A stretch of DNA of 64,000 bases from Candidatus Wallbacteria bacterium (GTDB lineage: Bacteria > Muiribacteriota > JAQTZZ01): positions 9,417 through 73,416 of the forward strand of contig JAQTZZ010000017.1 of NCBI GenBank assembly GCA_028687545.1. The letters run 5' to 3'. A model generated the notes under the pieces. That model had not been told where the DNA came from and ran no database searches. It was given only the letters and a program-made list of their open reading frames with translations. A program made the translations under genes and the position numbers. Shown in pieces: positions 39,301 to 44,203 of this stretch (the stretch's first letter is position 1; each line of letters begins with the position of its first letter).

Positions 39301-41684
39301 CACCGAATGTCACGATCGGTTTTGCCGCAGGCCAGAAATGCACTTTCACTGCTCCCACTGCAGGTACTTATGCTTATCGCCTGCAGGTTAAAGACCCTGA
39401 TGGAGAACTCAGCACAAACGGTCCAACCTACACTATTTATGCCTATGATAATATCTCTGAATCACTCTCGCTGTCTCCTTCTACAATCACCTGTTCGAAC
39501 ACATCCGCCAATGTACAAATCGAAAAGAATTCAACTGGTGGACTGCCTGATCTGAATTACTATCTGGATTATGGACTGGGCTCTGGTCTGCAATTAAACA
39601 GCACAGGTACGGAAACAAAAAATTACTTCAACGTTGATTGCAACGTTTATACTGTCAGGTGGCAGACAGTGGACAGCTACCCTGCAGCGCTCGGCGGCCC
39701 CCACCAGCCGATCGTCACCAAAACTCTTTACATCAACCCGCCTGTGCCGGCCTGGAAGGATCCCTCAGGCGCTACTGCAAAAACTATCAGCGGCACGCCT
39801 TATTATTATTATGTTTACGCAAACGGCGGCAGTACGAACATCACTGTGAATTATGAACTGCCGTCGACCACGCCAAGCAATACTTACATTCCCAGCATGA
39901 GCAGCCAGATTAGGATCAATGGCGGCAGCTACGCAGCCAATGTCATGGCCTGGGACGGCACCATCTGGAAGGCATCCAAAACATATAGCGGCCTGACATC
40001 ATCTCCCACGCATGCCAGGAGCTTCGACGTTTACGCAGACCGCGGCAATGGCAGGACCTCTTCTGTAATCACTATTCCGAAGTCGGTTTTCATCAATCAG
40101 AGGCCCTGGGCCCAGGCTTATTCAGGCAATGACAATTACACGATCGACGACGTGCGGCCAAGTACGAACAAGGATTTTTCCATCGGAATACTCGACGATG
40201 ACGCCTACACTTTCATTTGGGACACTTCCCATGTGATCTGGAAAAGAGAATCAGGCCCCGGATCATCCATACCTGCGCCTTATTCTTCTCCCAAAACCTG
40301 CAGGTACAATGAACCGATTGACGGCACACAGGTTTTCAGCCTACAGGTCAAAGATCCCTATGACGAACCGAGCACAAATTCCGCCCAGCTCACGGTGTAT
40401 GTTTATAATGTGGTTTCGATAGACAGCTGGAGCATTTCCCCGTCAACGATCGACGCTAGCACTTCTGCTACAGCGACAATGTCTTACTCAGCAAGTGGAG
40501 GGATCGGCGGGCTCAGTGCCTGGTACAATGACGGAATGGGTGGAAACGTCGGTTTCTCAAGCCCTCTGACCCACAATTTCGGCGACCATGACTGTGCAGT
40601 TTATACAATCAGATATCATGTCACGGACAGTATTGGAAACAGCGGCGGCGTTACCACCCATGAAAATGAAAAGACCGCTTCACTCACCATCAATCCTCCT
40701 GTACCAGAATGGACCGCACCGTTAGGTCCGCCGCCGACCAGAACAGTCAGCGGTACACCGTATTATTATTATGTCTATCTCGAAGGAGGAAGTGCGACTG
40801 TTACCATGAACTATCAATTACCTTCAGGCACACCCGGGAGTTCTGTGATTCCAAGCATGAGCAGCAAGATCAAGATCAACGGTGGCACATACGCCTCCAC
40901 CACAATGTCCTGGAGTGGAGTCGTATGGAGAGCGGCTAAGATTTACTCTGTCACTTCAGGCGGAGGACATGCCAGGAATTTTGATGTCTATGCAGACCGC
41001 GGTAATGGCAGGACATCAGGAACTGTAAATACGCCGCAGGATATTTATGTCAACCAGAGGCCGCAGGTTGTCGCTAAAACAGTTAAGGATGATGTAAATG
41101 CATATTTCCCATTCAATGTGACCATCAATGATGATGATTCCTCATTTACTTACAAATGGACTCAAATAGATGGTCCATGGTCTGGCTTCACTACATCCCA
41201 GCCATTCTACGGACAATTCAGTGAGATTTGCGGAGGTTCCGCTACCAATCCTGACGCCCATTACAGTTTAGATGCAACTGACTCGCCTGCAGGTGAAACC
41301 GGAAGCGGGACAATCGCTTTCCATATCAATCCCCCGGCATACGGTAGTTTCAGCACTACAGGTAGTGAAGTAGAGAACCAGGGAACGCAGGCTATCTTCA
41401 CAATAGTATACTCTTGCGTGGCAGGGTATCAGACAATGTACAGATGCTCTGACAACGCAGGGAATGAATCTGGCTGGATTACTCGTTCAAATTCCGTAAA
41501 CGAAACCTGGACAGATCCCTTTAGCGCAGGCACAACCGAGACCTTTACACTTTTGATTCAGGGCTGGTACCCAAACACAAGCGGGGATAAAATATTCCAT
41601 GCCGGTAAAGCAATTACCCCAGTTGCACCAGGAAATAACGGATCTTTCGGAAATATTCCAACTGCCCCTGACTGGACATTCTGA
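21387..41684 (+). CDS. Giant modular protein (6765 residues) with prepilin-type N-terminus, beta-helix, kelch propellers and repeated Ig/PKD-like modules
   Basis: The protein opens MRAFTIVEILVTMILL, a type III (prepilin-like) signal: short basic leader, small residue, Phe, Glu5 equivalent and a hydrophobic helix. Following parts, by approximate residue: two-component-regulator or BNR-like propeller (180-700), right-handed parallel beta-helix (1005-2060), kelch propeller 1 (2315-2605), FN3-like (2630-2760), YCF48/BNR-like propeller (2760-3090), PKD/REJ-like (3290-3430), kelch 2 (3755-4045), seven ~330-residue Ig/PKD modules (4105-6620) with kelch 3 (4728-5028) nested in one, and a unique tail. 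No catalytic domain was recognised. If processed by prepilin peptidase it would sit in or be threaded by a pilus or type II secretion-like machine. No pilus gene is adjacent. The start has only a weak GGGA. The reading frame is unbroken over 20.3 kb. Confidence 0.9.
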   Translation: MRAFTIVEILVTMILLSLALLPISLLFSTGVQSGKEVEGQMKMRMLAEDLMQEILSKSFDDPESILSIGLEEAATIETVVDRRRLDDVDDYSDYDDLKNIANRKNQALPMSAEVYPISANGEKLTQYSGMRRQVKVMEADGITPLKNTGFVRTISLPLGFTPKKSLLSRYASRFYVMNDNLFKAVNLGKTKLDDMIETTISGTDFQDFVLSPTDNELYLITSDSIEIYAIPSTDRVNLGLHYQKIAEISSNFTDGTIEAMITEADTPAFSCGNLWIHYDGGTNFRKMLPVFPDMITCAYYAPDEGKTYFGTRTGLCDESRKVICGSTRVNQIFKDLRNQRLYFCTEGEGIFVRRDGVFQNIGSASGLPDPTGRVNVRSLALDEYSGYLYAATDLGAYFSVDGGQHFELIRLPSGVMQSADYSNIALYYADRKRYLALARADQNLMIFRELTLPGTIANLNPFATTASLAMCTSHINRFKNSGQSLYVCSDQGMFTIQKTPAAWEIKQSSTKYDSRNTGLASANVRDFAGDSCGRNWLATSKGMAVDSGNGIYSFFPIFSKFRKLVLRDNWYHVLQAVDEAGRIMEVDTFSKRKIFRCDGTAGTIPGNPLPRVLKDVTGNSLAITLSTDGAKDYLDDGSSTLQLPRNYDRVYRDPSRRYVYCLSKSSERISIFNSAERYLNEFNSYDGFEEYVILDTSGTLGGYNVGVESSTLPASAGNSVLKITSDRKFRGWVWCYREFNFQEETRTIEVGLNFLSRFSQKGTQAACKLWIYGREIAPSLDLSSAGQPDFGKDITLDSVETGIIILPAPTQRVTVAIGCRDIWPEDGLSIELDRMTVDFDRSYSPLQGPFPLELSVPNIQNPISLSFGVNPEIVMVIYKDSNYRLGVFYLDTSSAIPQLLPRGSVPMESYVSNPMEILLSPNGRRIFILDGDRLVVFQLVPVRKTIRVSVSDLMNAASSPYVMTSTMSYWRSQNKGRKLPPLITEDPEYLTSNPNGDYYYPYRTYIYDTDLSMTGGCYNFRGPLAFKSNKGKSISFQNSELISRSPQFASVIFSSYNDVSCGYSPDDADPSISKAWPGLRIGACSLDLPGILITHADENIITDLYGGTLRDISLQNNVIGLRIANGDFTFKQAEFAGNLSGLVFDTGKQTIENSVFRDNREAISQKAGTLHLYGAGLIRNYAGLSLFGTDTADSCSFLNNTTGLDDQGSIHLAKCFFGNNTAGINCSRDGQFSGSFNLFYGNTTAIDHSGLSIGSSALPVFVYNYFNANHLNLQRRTGSGRVFARYSFFNGARVGADALVKGEDQQAQAESDIQPLALSGCVNGSATYPTADPSDPIPTVILDYVLQETGEIKIPAPQLIEFFPGEVPGIFTSNGSLRIEGTSTSEVVFTTGTDQIAGKVLPLLSPGPKNGEYTGIVLNGWDELDICKWARFRYGVLEIHGHCSNQENFYYNRLETESKDDLKLVLSIDDGKEANLKYNYWGRNVPDFSKVLSAQSGKETHIPWAYAGTVEASETWPCYNYGAAIISTIEAALGKQIQIDAGTGETLIKFGGDYAVENSDEIIITGNKNVIFTSKNDSQPPIPPESVSSDLSLGWWGSHGINAAPFAGIGKIKADAGKKLEFRYGCLNTSSFSSFKANSSLAFKDCFLFLNETLINETPGGLLMQRCLVKGSGSGGDRSLMTNMITAEVDHCFFTSADDNDFDSVETCGLTGFKPERFNMPSAAGSAWGGLNLGSGALTCTESIVKKADTGISFSAYSYLNFSGRNYLTDDSIGLNLTSSAVPTTITGLTFLNDKVGIRLHSADNLNLGNGTAAGANSFLYSQDLPKGDKALWALSSKNLVVAVNLFGADSFDYASSSAFGNYTTGLKCESLTNPSFKKNLIANYQNIGACFNSCQSVEVALNEFDNNGIALEIVDGDRYLIGHTVEVGEVSNKFSGNGTGIKTNGGTGVRVIYNKFENQMDQGIDNNTSPTISGNLFTANKAGIISGGGQPLIILNDFNNNPTGVKAEMLYDAVGYKDRIIRSNNFRNSTQLACQTSGGDVEFNRYTGNIGNQSGAAAADVANFFSSDADRYLQLPEGNFLTVTAKVFPGYTSEEAGIDLYPEGQIPTMEVALKLHTLKNSSSGPYSTSLLVASYDDAGSRLDEIEFELKTSGSAGSEYEGLFEVYDINGVRHGSPSIPALKAKKKGHLKFVWLPMGFEQPVDSLETQAPNQADLFISTPYDATNHSMYGHNLGNGDDTYYDFDGIVILTAGIGDEPRAGHGTSGAGITTLLTFNVGGDVAATATRLNLSDQTVTATINLTNFPSGKAGVDWKLVTGDPGFLERHGHASVVFKNKMWVIGGYCRAAAGNYLNDVWNSSDGKNWTCITNNAGFPGRDNFTALVFQDRIWVIGGQVASHVAQNDVWWSTNGITWYSARENGEPNGFSARYGHSSVIFDNKMWVIGAESSSGLKNDVWWSDDGTTWSMARDSGTPNGFTARAGHASVVFNDKMWVIGGTTGSLMADAWVSPDGVNWTCVRKNSDPDGFPAMSGQTSVVFGNKMWVIGGSPSTPRNVYYSGDGIVWYQAASPAPFLTENAHTSLVFSGKIWVIGGITDVSPSKQFKEIWCSPTEDSFEITETASNQIGGSSQSDNVEVLLVDPPLLDDRIKLGDMTEGKKVKIITFKNSQYNDPDFHGLQINFIDIPQVPAGMVGFHVAWSHSPDLSDFSSDLVIQPGENMKETPALDPGIYMFKVRAFRKDPQKLGTYEYTAWSEPASFRVEGWYQVALPPVPAGLNLLSCSMADGRVAVLSDRSGGNYYVLSAIGYGDDTWEVFKISSGSMTPTNVKVQDHDHFIVTGYNLSSVGTYRLYQAGLLRPAVADANMKSLLDAELGVDKKYICVGEDSGSNGGICNSLEAVFHASSIQDNIAAWDREHWQTIGNGAERNMLYYHWDSTGDTAETAETVAPAYAVDSPYYSISSADKYNQLVWAGGLHGKLLYSGNFGRTYNTVEVIGIDAPVRGVEFLNFYLGFACLSRKRSDGYQILYSANGGTTWTGQNTPASSWNLNDVEMDPDTDEIQPEGIVRGLAVGDKQTLLLYYGKNVAEPADFPLKPWLFVRNMNLIPPTFQHPSVYYDLDGRNVNFNWDSIPMADKYRLSCNGTGILDTCELFYTVEIPALPVSGPLTKEISDIYRLTELRTGSGSLPSVYSNEIKIVVPMFNPHRVNFFKDVVETCQLLDLSFAQLGDSSLGGANGYRVERTIDTEPNNCPDFMKVFNTSTNLWSDNDSVNQFGLYHYRIFGTSGSGTSLDSIDRFALRNMPPTCDAGPDMGGIENETIHLTGTYETNDAGQDMKTFLWQIVNGELEDNFSDKYSAETDILLKLPGTGSDDSGEARVMFQVQDMNQQYMPTTSYDFRDPNSIYFRNYTDSDEMRIRVFRSFWVTLDLSRNLIDQADPKISIIKGHHGGVPPVPDPILCLPTGTNTPAMTEPDPRFSVILSDVRYAIAGTKYKFSYNFVLYFDKLDIDTAYLRFFSSNPFETLETATQGVGQGFTGNLNFSAKDIQVQASSDPMINLRFQVIGVKNGAASVLAEGVKNGSPKLSEDQWWGFYDSLTPTVYYKGGSAPSGSALCSVLPLVKIHRKSDQNREIFFNLTMDSANPSACGTTYVLADYYDNSGTKYEKKWDKIDCPFDLSDVADKDKKLDAKKDKFVGSRFVYTIYLGNQSPRTYSGVINNLETMPEDVWTVCPLPEGWDSGSLSPYGANTPAAHWVKVSPQGQIWTSRADQVVFVYNNRIYLMGGYDGTTFFNDVYSSADGFTWRRERDNTDDASSWSRRRGFAAYECNGRMFIAGGESSAAPTYKSDIWSTADGKTWTNEGNLPNSNCQHNVFWLNGKLYLTSGYDNVVVSRVYDSTDGKNWTLRTSNPGWAARCWQSAVAFDPGSGTKAWLLGGWPGTPSGMLYASDSPGTDNSWNRVSLSEVLGHKIEEQAMVVFDGKIWVLGGFDGSSCNSEVWSSKDGSNWQLATSKPGWSPRSRLAAATFSNRIWIFCGFDNSWTSNPTNDIWHSPPAISPPMTMACQKSNWDTEQVDFSLAPHALDCGTFEIILKGQDAVGIGLGHSDWTSEIMTMRPPKPVFASPVPAGDFANPPVPLPTPTVYYTYPLGGSRTYSITFSLPSGPWLTGTTQYSLKTFPSGSVETGLMDSTSGIWKGSQIYPNVTSAPPRHDFSYIVKARRNEIDSVWSDTMAVRLNQVPIAFVRDMKPTLEMDVRPVSKEVWTVGLIDDDTEGVYTWDDTHFNWDQISGTIPVKPTREVGTKLQFNFQVTTPGVYKYNLKIKDQFYEPNTNETWLKYNVYDMFHNTLKITPEITYQGTASVTLTKTITGGIGPFTDQTNYGDGGGYKTIEVDEPSFKVDVHNFSTLECGTVQVSLHGFDCFGPVPNHQDTSTVQLIIRPTKPLWDTPELALAPGEKLKSIGTAEIKSFYFAYLGSISGNPKLKFHEILTVLTDTAVPDLHTYFQIMDTASAPYGTKTTSYTDKMSPGNPWTGFLSPFNYNNLPHAHTLTVKVLRNGQESFWSDPLYLEVNHIPTAEVIIAHQQYYLKGDPAGGGTNLRQYLNQDWPWSVDVSDDDLISSYDYPSAFTWEVAASSSEVAAGLFNRGLGVPLPTGTSPKFHFSNPTSSVYKFKLKLTDPRNEQSINRNTMEIWIYNDLFVTVELTITDEICADTTPVTITKSYSGGLEPVRSPYLCLPTSDNGSTADPTSAWTQSVPKGAPWSSRYNFGCTVFNGKIWVAGGRTDGGSLNDIYSSADGMLWEKVYTSGQIWGPREGMIFVGYKGKLWVIGGDDGTRKNDIWSSADGVTWQQSGSTFPQLICNTVCLEYAGVLYIIGGFGTTGAINDVYMTTDGEHWNNLPLTDTYPMRNKHRGVVYNDGGGDKMWISGGATPFRNDVYSSTDGADWNTATNGAGWDVREGHAMINYNGKMWVMGGHKNGYSTMYNDLWYSTNGSAWTESGTKPGWSGRALFGAVVFRNRIWVLGGYNGSNSLSDIWYCGTTLPATSGQVSYLSSYGAESRSFSYLDCGTYEFRLKGDDYYATLYAPTTYQPHHDEDAKILTIRPPKPVWDPPTTSWTTPCTLTAESTYYFPYSHPTDHTQNGTVAVTLKFHDDLAVLTTPETYFQIWETTSPPAAGVKTSYSDKMTSGTPWTGILTPWFYPNGTYAKTIHDHKYIVKVKRNSQESAWSNQITAEINRIPWTLLSGSPLATSEIRTIETGTYGTAVSFEVSVYDDDMPLTNSAYKWDTSHFVWTQIEGTTKELTFLTKPKFQYQDSVGVESVCRYKLQIRDQYNEPSTNETLLTIVNSNSFVVTLKLSDDKVFDTNPLFMDTTEDHMIVTLNKTHTGGVKPYSCRIDYRDGGGWQTREIDDMNPNKYPADPHDFGTFECGTFAVSLNGWDSLGKGFPGHDNTNTQVLTIQPQIPLWDFPAANLAPKDWRSASSWNSGTNWDHDMYYFTYPNPATSMEVKLVFHLPPVMRSGGGVTYEVTTNEVALPYSGAMTFEVGDYWWEGTQSVILKNPPTHDYTWEVRARRNKVASPWSTKFPVRINRVPDAWAINTGESYTYDHVSIIAGAGHTYVWSAGSKDDDPATSYPYPDNFVWTYISGIPGYTPTQTGTKPKFQFSTDKPQIYKYSLQVADQYGEPSLNTATAVMTIYAYDTMDVTLNISRTCEIWGDNTVITLNKFYNTTGALPPVGTPQIDYGYGAFINTAYELEDKDFSSYDCRSGDYPLILKGSDQTGSLAIPHFDSSSKTVIVVPQTPVWDAPLSPKTYPWQKNGVGTVYYYYSYTATPYNAANTQNQVTLNFYLPAPTPGAPVGAVDGTVRQAGVTSRTEAMTVETGVWKDNQVWDLDVASHVCDMYVKATRNTKVSTEEVQHIYVNHVPNAYVTTSSGNKTQDVVPYNFNWSWQLGVDDDDLISSYLPWDNNSIKWTQLDPAPLPMPPNVTIGFAAGQKCTFTAPTAGTYAYRLQVKDPDGELSTNGPTYTIYAYDNISESLSLSPSTITCSNTSANVQIEKNSTGGLPDLNYYLDYGLGSGLQLNSTGTETKNYFNVDCNVYTVRWQTVDSYPAALGGPHQPIVTKTLYINPPVPAWKDPSGATAKTISGTPYYYYVYANGGSTNITVNYELPSTTPSNTYIPSMSSQIRINGGSYAANVMAWDGTIWKASKTYSGLTSSPTHARSFDVYADRGNGRTSSVITIPKSVFINQRPWAQAYSGNDNYTIDDVRPSTNKDFSIGILDDDAYTFIWDTSHVIWKRESGPGSSIPAPYSSPKTCRYNEPIDGTQVFSLQVKDPYDEPSTNSAQLTVYVYNVVSIDSWSISPSTIDASTSATATMSYSASGGIGGLSAWYNDGMGGNVGFSSPLTHNFGDHDCAVYTIRYHVTDSIGNSGGVTTHENEKTASLTINPPVPEWTAPLGPPPTRTVSGTPYYYYVYLEGGSATVTMNYQLPSGTPGSSVIPSMSSKIKINGGTYASTTMSWSGVVWRAAKIYSVTSGGGHARNFDVYADRGNGRTSGTVNTPQDIYVNQRPQVVAKTVKDDVNAYFPFNVTINDDDSSFTYKWTQIDGPWSGFTTSQPFYGQFSEICGGSATNPDAHYSLDATDSPAGETGSGTIAFHINPPAYGSFSTTGSEVENQGTQAIFTIVYSCVAGYQTMYRCSDNAGNESGWITRSNSVNETWTDPFSAGTTETFTLLIQGWYPNTSGDKIFHAGKAITPVAPGNNGSFGNIPTAPDWTF
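33703..41250 (+). repeat. Seven tandem ~1-kb modules in the giant prepilin-like gene
   Basis: Module starts (motif PxxPxW or PKPVF) lie near 33703, 34675, 36662, 37732, 38745, 39736 and 40692. Each has an FN3-like part (YYxY, RN...S.WS, NxxPxA), a PKD-like part (DDD, W-D, then KxxD..EPStN) and a third beta domain (GG, then LxCGTxxxxLKGxD). The second period is longer because a kelch propeller is inserted (about 35570-36470). The last two modules are the most alike (SGTPYYYYVY and YADRGNGRTS are shared). Confidence 0.85.
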
Positions 41685-41756
41685 TTCTGATTCTTAAGAT
41701 TCAACGTGGGTCGGTCTAAGGTGTCAGACCTACACAGGCTGTTGATAGAGGAAATT

Positions 41757-41795
41757 AGGGACGCTCTCGTCAGGCTGATGTCATTTGACAAAATC
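41757..41795. repeat. Intergenic repeat, divergent copy 1
   Basis: Contains AGGGACGCTCTCGTCA, then an insertion, then GTCATTTGACAAAATC. It shares both blocks with the better-conserved copies at 43872-43909 and 44526-44563. The surrounding 41685-41904 gap holds this repeat, a short GGTCT/AGACC inverted repeat near 41711 and the promoter below. Confidence 0.6.
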
Positions 41796-41844
41796 TGAAT
41801 TAACTTGATGCTTGGAAAACTAAATTAAAAAGACGAAAATAGAC

Positions 41845-41872
41845 TTGACTATCTAAAATGAAATGATAAAAT
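41845..41872 (+). promoter_or_regulatory. Promoter of the ATPase gene
   Basis: TTGACT (41845-41850), 16-base spacer, TAAAAT (41867-41872). AGGGA precedes the ATG at 41905. Confidence 0.7.
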
Positions 41873-41904
41873 CATGGCTGGAAAACTAAAAGCAGGGAAT
41901 GTAA

Positions 41905-43212
41905 ATGAAGCGATTAGCTGAAAAACAGATTGCAGATTGGAAGAATTCCAGTCGCCGTAAACCTCTGATAATCAGAGGAGGCCGTCAGGTCGGGAAAACC
42001 TGGCTGGTTGAGAATGCTTTGGCTGAGCAGTTTGAAAACTACGTGAAAATCGATCTGGAAAAGCGGCATGACCTGCATGTCCATTTTGAAGGCAACCTTG
42101 ACCCTGGGAAAATTATCCAGGCTTTGGAGCTGTCCGGTGGACGGATCATCCCAGGCAGGACTCTTTTGTTTTTTGATGAAATTCAGGCCTGCCCCAGGGC
42201 AATTATGGCTTTGCGTTATTTCTACGAGCAGATGCCTGAACTGCATGTTGTTGCTGCAGGCTCGCTGCTGGGATTTGCCTTTTCTGAAGTTCCCATCCCT
42301 GTGGGCAGGGTCCAGTATCTGCAGATGTATCCGATGACTTTCTACGAATACCTTTTAGCGCTGGGAAAGGAAGCAATGGCAGAGCAGACTCTTAAGCCGC
42401 CATTACAGATATCATCTGCGATTCAGCAGATGATCCTCGGCGAATTAAAAAAATACTTTTTTGTCGGCGGGATGCCGGAGTGTGTCAAAACATACCGCGA
42501 CAGCAACTCTTTACTGGAAGTGTTCCGGGTTCAATCTGAAATCCTTGATTCTTTTCGGGATGATTTTTCCAAATACAAGCCGCAGATCGACCCGTCCTGC
42601 CTTGACGCCGTATTCCTGCATGTGGCATTGGCAGTCGGCGAACAGATTAAATATACCCGTTTGAACGATGGTCACAGCGGGCCAACCAATCGAAAAGCTT
42701 TTGAATTATTGACCAAAGCGAAACTGATTCATAAAATTCCGGCCTGCAACCCATCCGGTTTGCCTCTCGGTGCTTCAGCGAGTGAAAAAAAGTTCAAAGC
42801 CAGCCTGCTGGATATTGGAATTTTGCAACGGCTCTGCCAGGTCACTGTCGATCTGGAGATTGCACAGGAAAATCTGCTGGCAATTTATCAGGGCAAACTT
42901 GCCGAGCAGTTCGTCGCCCAGGAATTGATGGCGTGGCATGGACCGGATTTATTCTATTGGTCACGAGAAGCAAAAAACAGCAACGCAGAAATTGATTATC
43001 TGGCAGTCCGCGAAGGGAAGATTTACCCTGTAGAAGTCAAGTCAGGAACTGGAGGCAGTCTGAAAAGCCTTCATCTCATGCTGGAAAAATATCCGTATTG
43101 TCCGCAGGGATTGGTCCTCTATAGTGGTCCTTATAAAGAACTATCCAAACAGAAACTGACCTTTCTGCCGCTTTATTATGCGGCCATCATTGGTGATCAA
43201 CACATAATTTGA
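41905..43212 (+). CDS. DUF4143-type AAA ATPase
   Basis: 435 residues, usual for the family. Walker A is GGRQVGKT (25-32) and Walker B LLFFDE (87-92). AAGSLLGFAFSE and the MYPMTFYEYL motif follow. The C-terminal part has EIDYLAV and VEVKSG, a PD-(D/E)xK nuclease-like core typical of DUF4143. Such proteins are widespread in mobile and accessory regions, often as many paralogs, and their role is not established. It stands alone with its own promoter at the edge of an accessory zone with two toxin-antitoxin pairs. Confidence 0.92.
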   Translation: MKRLAEKQIADWKNSSRRKPLIIRGGRQVGKTWLVENALAEQFENYVKIDLEKRHDLHVHFEGNLDPGKIIQALELSGGRIIPGRTLLFFDEIQACPRAIMALRYFYEQMPELHVVAAGSLLGFAFSEVPIPVGRVQYLQMYPMTFYEYLLALGKEAMAEQTLKPPLQISSAIQQMILGELKKYFFVGGMPECVKTYRDSNSLLEVFRVQSEILDSFRDDFSKYKPQIDPSCLDAVFLHVALAVGEQIKYTRLNDGHSGPTNRKAFELLTKAKLIHKIPACNPSGLPLGASASEKKFKASLLDIGILQRLCQVTVDLEIAQENLLAIYQGKLAEQFVAQELMAWHGPDLFYWSREAKNSNAEIDYLAVREGKIYPVEVKSGTGGSLKSLHLMLEKYPYCPQGLVLYSGPYKELSKQKLTFLPLYYAAIIGDQHII

Positions 43213-43272
43213 TTAATCCCGGAGGAGCTTGTGGCGGGCCACTAAGGCTTCAGGCTTGCTTTTGCACTTGAT

Positions 43273-43536
43273 TCAATATGCGTTTCCGCGCGGCAGAATG
43301 GAAATCACATTGATTGTTTGCCGGTCTTTGACGAATCGCAATATCACCCTGTACGATCCTACCCTTAATCTGCTGAGGCCGGCCAGATCTCCGGTCAGGT
43401 GTTTCACCTGCTTATGAAAATAAGGATTATCAGATGCCGATGAATCCTGCAGGGATTTAATGATCTGCCTGACCCTTTGAACGGGTGTTTTTTGAAGCTG
43501 TTTAAGGGATTCCCGGCTCAGTTCAATCTTCCACAT
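43273..43536 (-). CDS. RelE/ParE-type toxin
   Basis: 87 residues from ATG 43534-43536 (MWKIELSRES). A longer frame from 43593 overlaps most of the antitoxin end and is less likely. The RelE fold is indicated by LSRLRVGSYRVILRF and VISILPRG near the C-terminus. RelE-type proteins cleave mRNA at the ribosome. It overlaps the end of the ribbon-helix-helix antitoxin by 14 bases, the standard toxin-antitoxin arrangement. The catalytic set varies in this family, so activity is not assured. Confidence 0.85.
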   Translation of the reverse strand: MWKIELSRESLKQLQKTPVQRVRQIIKSLQDSSASDNPYFHKQVKHLTGDLAGLSRLRVGSYRVILRFVKDRQTINVISILPRGNAY

Positions 43537-43777
43537 GCAGGATTTTTTTTGCCTTTTTGAGTGAGGCCATTTTCCCGGACTTTTCATCCTCAAGTCCGCG
43601 CCTGATCGATTCCATACTGGTCTTGCAGGAAATTATTTCCTGTGTTTCCTTGTGACGTTCAAGGTAATCGTCCAGAAGCTCCTCGACAATGCGGCTCATC
43701 GGCCTGTTTTCGTATCCGGAAATCGCCCGCAGCATTCTCAATTTGTCGTCAGGCAGCCTGATGGTGGTGTTTCCCAT
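43523..43777 (-). CDS. Ribbon-helix-helix antitoxin
   Basis: 84 residues. The N-terminus (TTIRLPDDKLRMLRAI, then RPMSRIVEELLDDYLE) is a ribbon-helix-helix DNA-binding domain and the charged C-terminus should wrap the toxin. A GGAG lies before the ATG. Two palindromic sites overlap its promoter, so it probably represses its own operon. It is followed by the overlapping RelE-type toxin gene. Confidence 0.88.
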   Translation of the reverse strand: MGNTTIRLPDDKLRMLRAISGYENRPMSRIVEELLDDYLERHKETQEIISCKTSMESIRRGLEDEKSGKMASLKKAKKILHVED

Positions 43778-43786
43778 GATATCTCC

Positions 43787-43835
43787 ATATCGTGATATTC
43801 TGATATTATTATATCGTGATATAGCATGATGTCAA
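43787..43835 (-). promoter_or_regulatory. Toxin-antitoxin promoter with two palindromic operators
   Basis: Minus strand: -35 TTGACA (43830-43835), 16-base spacer, -10 TATAAT (43808-43813), both perfect. The palindrome ATATC-AC-GATAT (minus strand; plus ATATCGTGATAT) occurs at 43811-43822, overlapping the -10, and again at 43787-43798. The two are 24 bases centre to centre, close to two helical turns. An extra half-site (ATATC) lies between them. This suits a ribbon-helix-helix autorepressor. Confidence 0.85.
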
Positions 43836-43871
43836 TACTGAACTTGAGATTAGTCGGAGATTAGGAGATTA

Positions 43872-43909
43872 GGGGTCGCGTCTCGTCATTTGACAAAATC
43901 AAGGATCAA
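43872..43909. repeat. Intergenic repeat copy 2
   Basis: A 38-base unit (GGGGTCGCGTCTCGTCATTT, then GACAAAATCAAGGATCAA) matching the copy at 44526-44563 at 33 of 38 positions. It contains the imperfect palindrome GTCATTTGAC. It lies between the two toxin-antitoxin pairs. Confidence 0.8.
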
Positions 43910-43924
43910 TCTGCCCGGCACATT

Positions 43925-44203
43925 TTAGTAACATTTCTCTCTTTTTACTGCTGTCAGCATGAAAATAATCCGTTCCTGATCGTCGATTGAGAAGAAAAAC
44001 CTGTAATCTCCGATCCGGTAACGCCAGGTCTCAGGGCTCAGGGATTTGATCTTCTTGATGTTTCTGCCGAAGTATGGATTCAATTTCAATTGGGGATATA
44101 CTGAATCCGCAAGTTTTTCCAGAAACTGACCTCTTCCTTTAAAAAGATGCTTGAGGTCTTTTCTGAATGTTTCTGTTTCAAAGATCCTGAAATCACTCAA
44201 CAA
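43925..44203 (-). CDS. RelE-family toxin (second pair)
   Basis: 92 residues or 91; the start must be TTG (44203 or 44200) because no ATG is near. The second TTG is better spaced from GGGAAG. The core WRYRIGDYRFFFSID and VKRE tail match the RelE/YoeB-like mRNA endonucleases. Its start overlaps the end of the antitoxin gene by 11 bases. Transcribed with the antitoxin on the minus strand. Confidence 0.83.
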   Translation of the reverse strand: MLSDFRIFETETFRKDLKHLFKGRGQFLEKLADSVYPQLKLNPYFGRNIKKIKSLSPETWRYRIGDYRFFFSIDDQERIIFMLTAVKREKCY

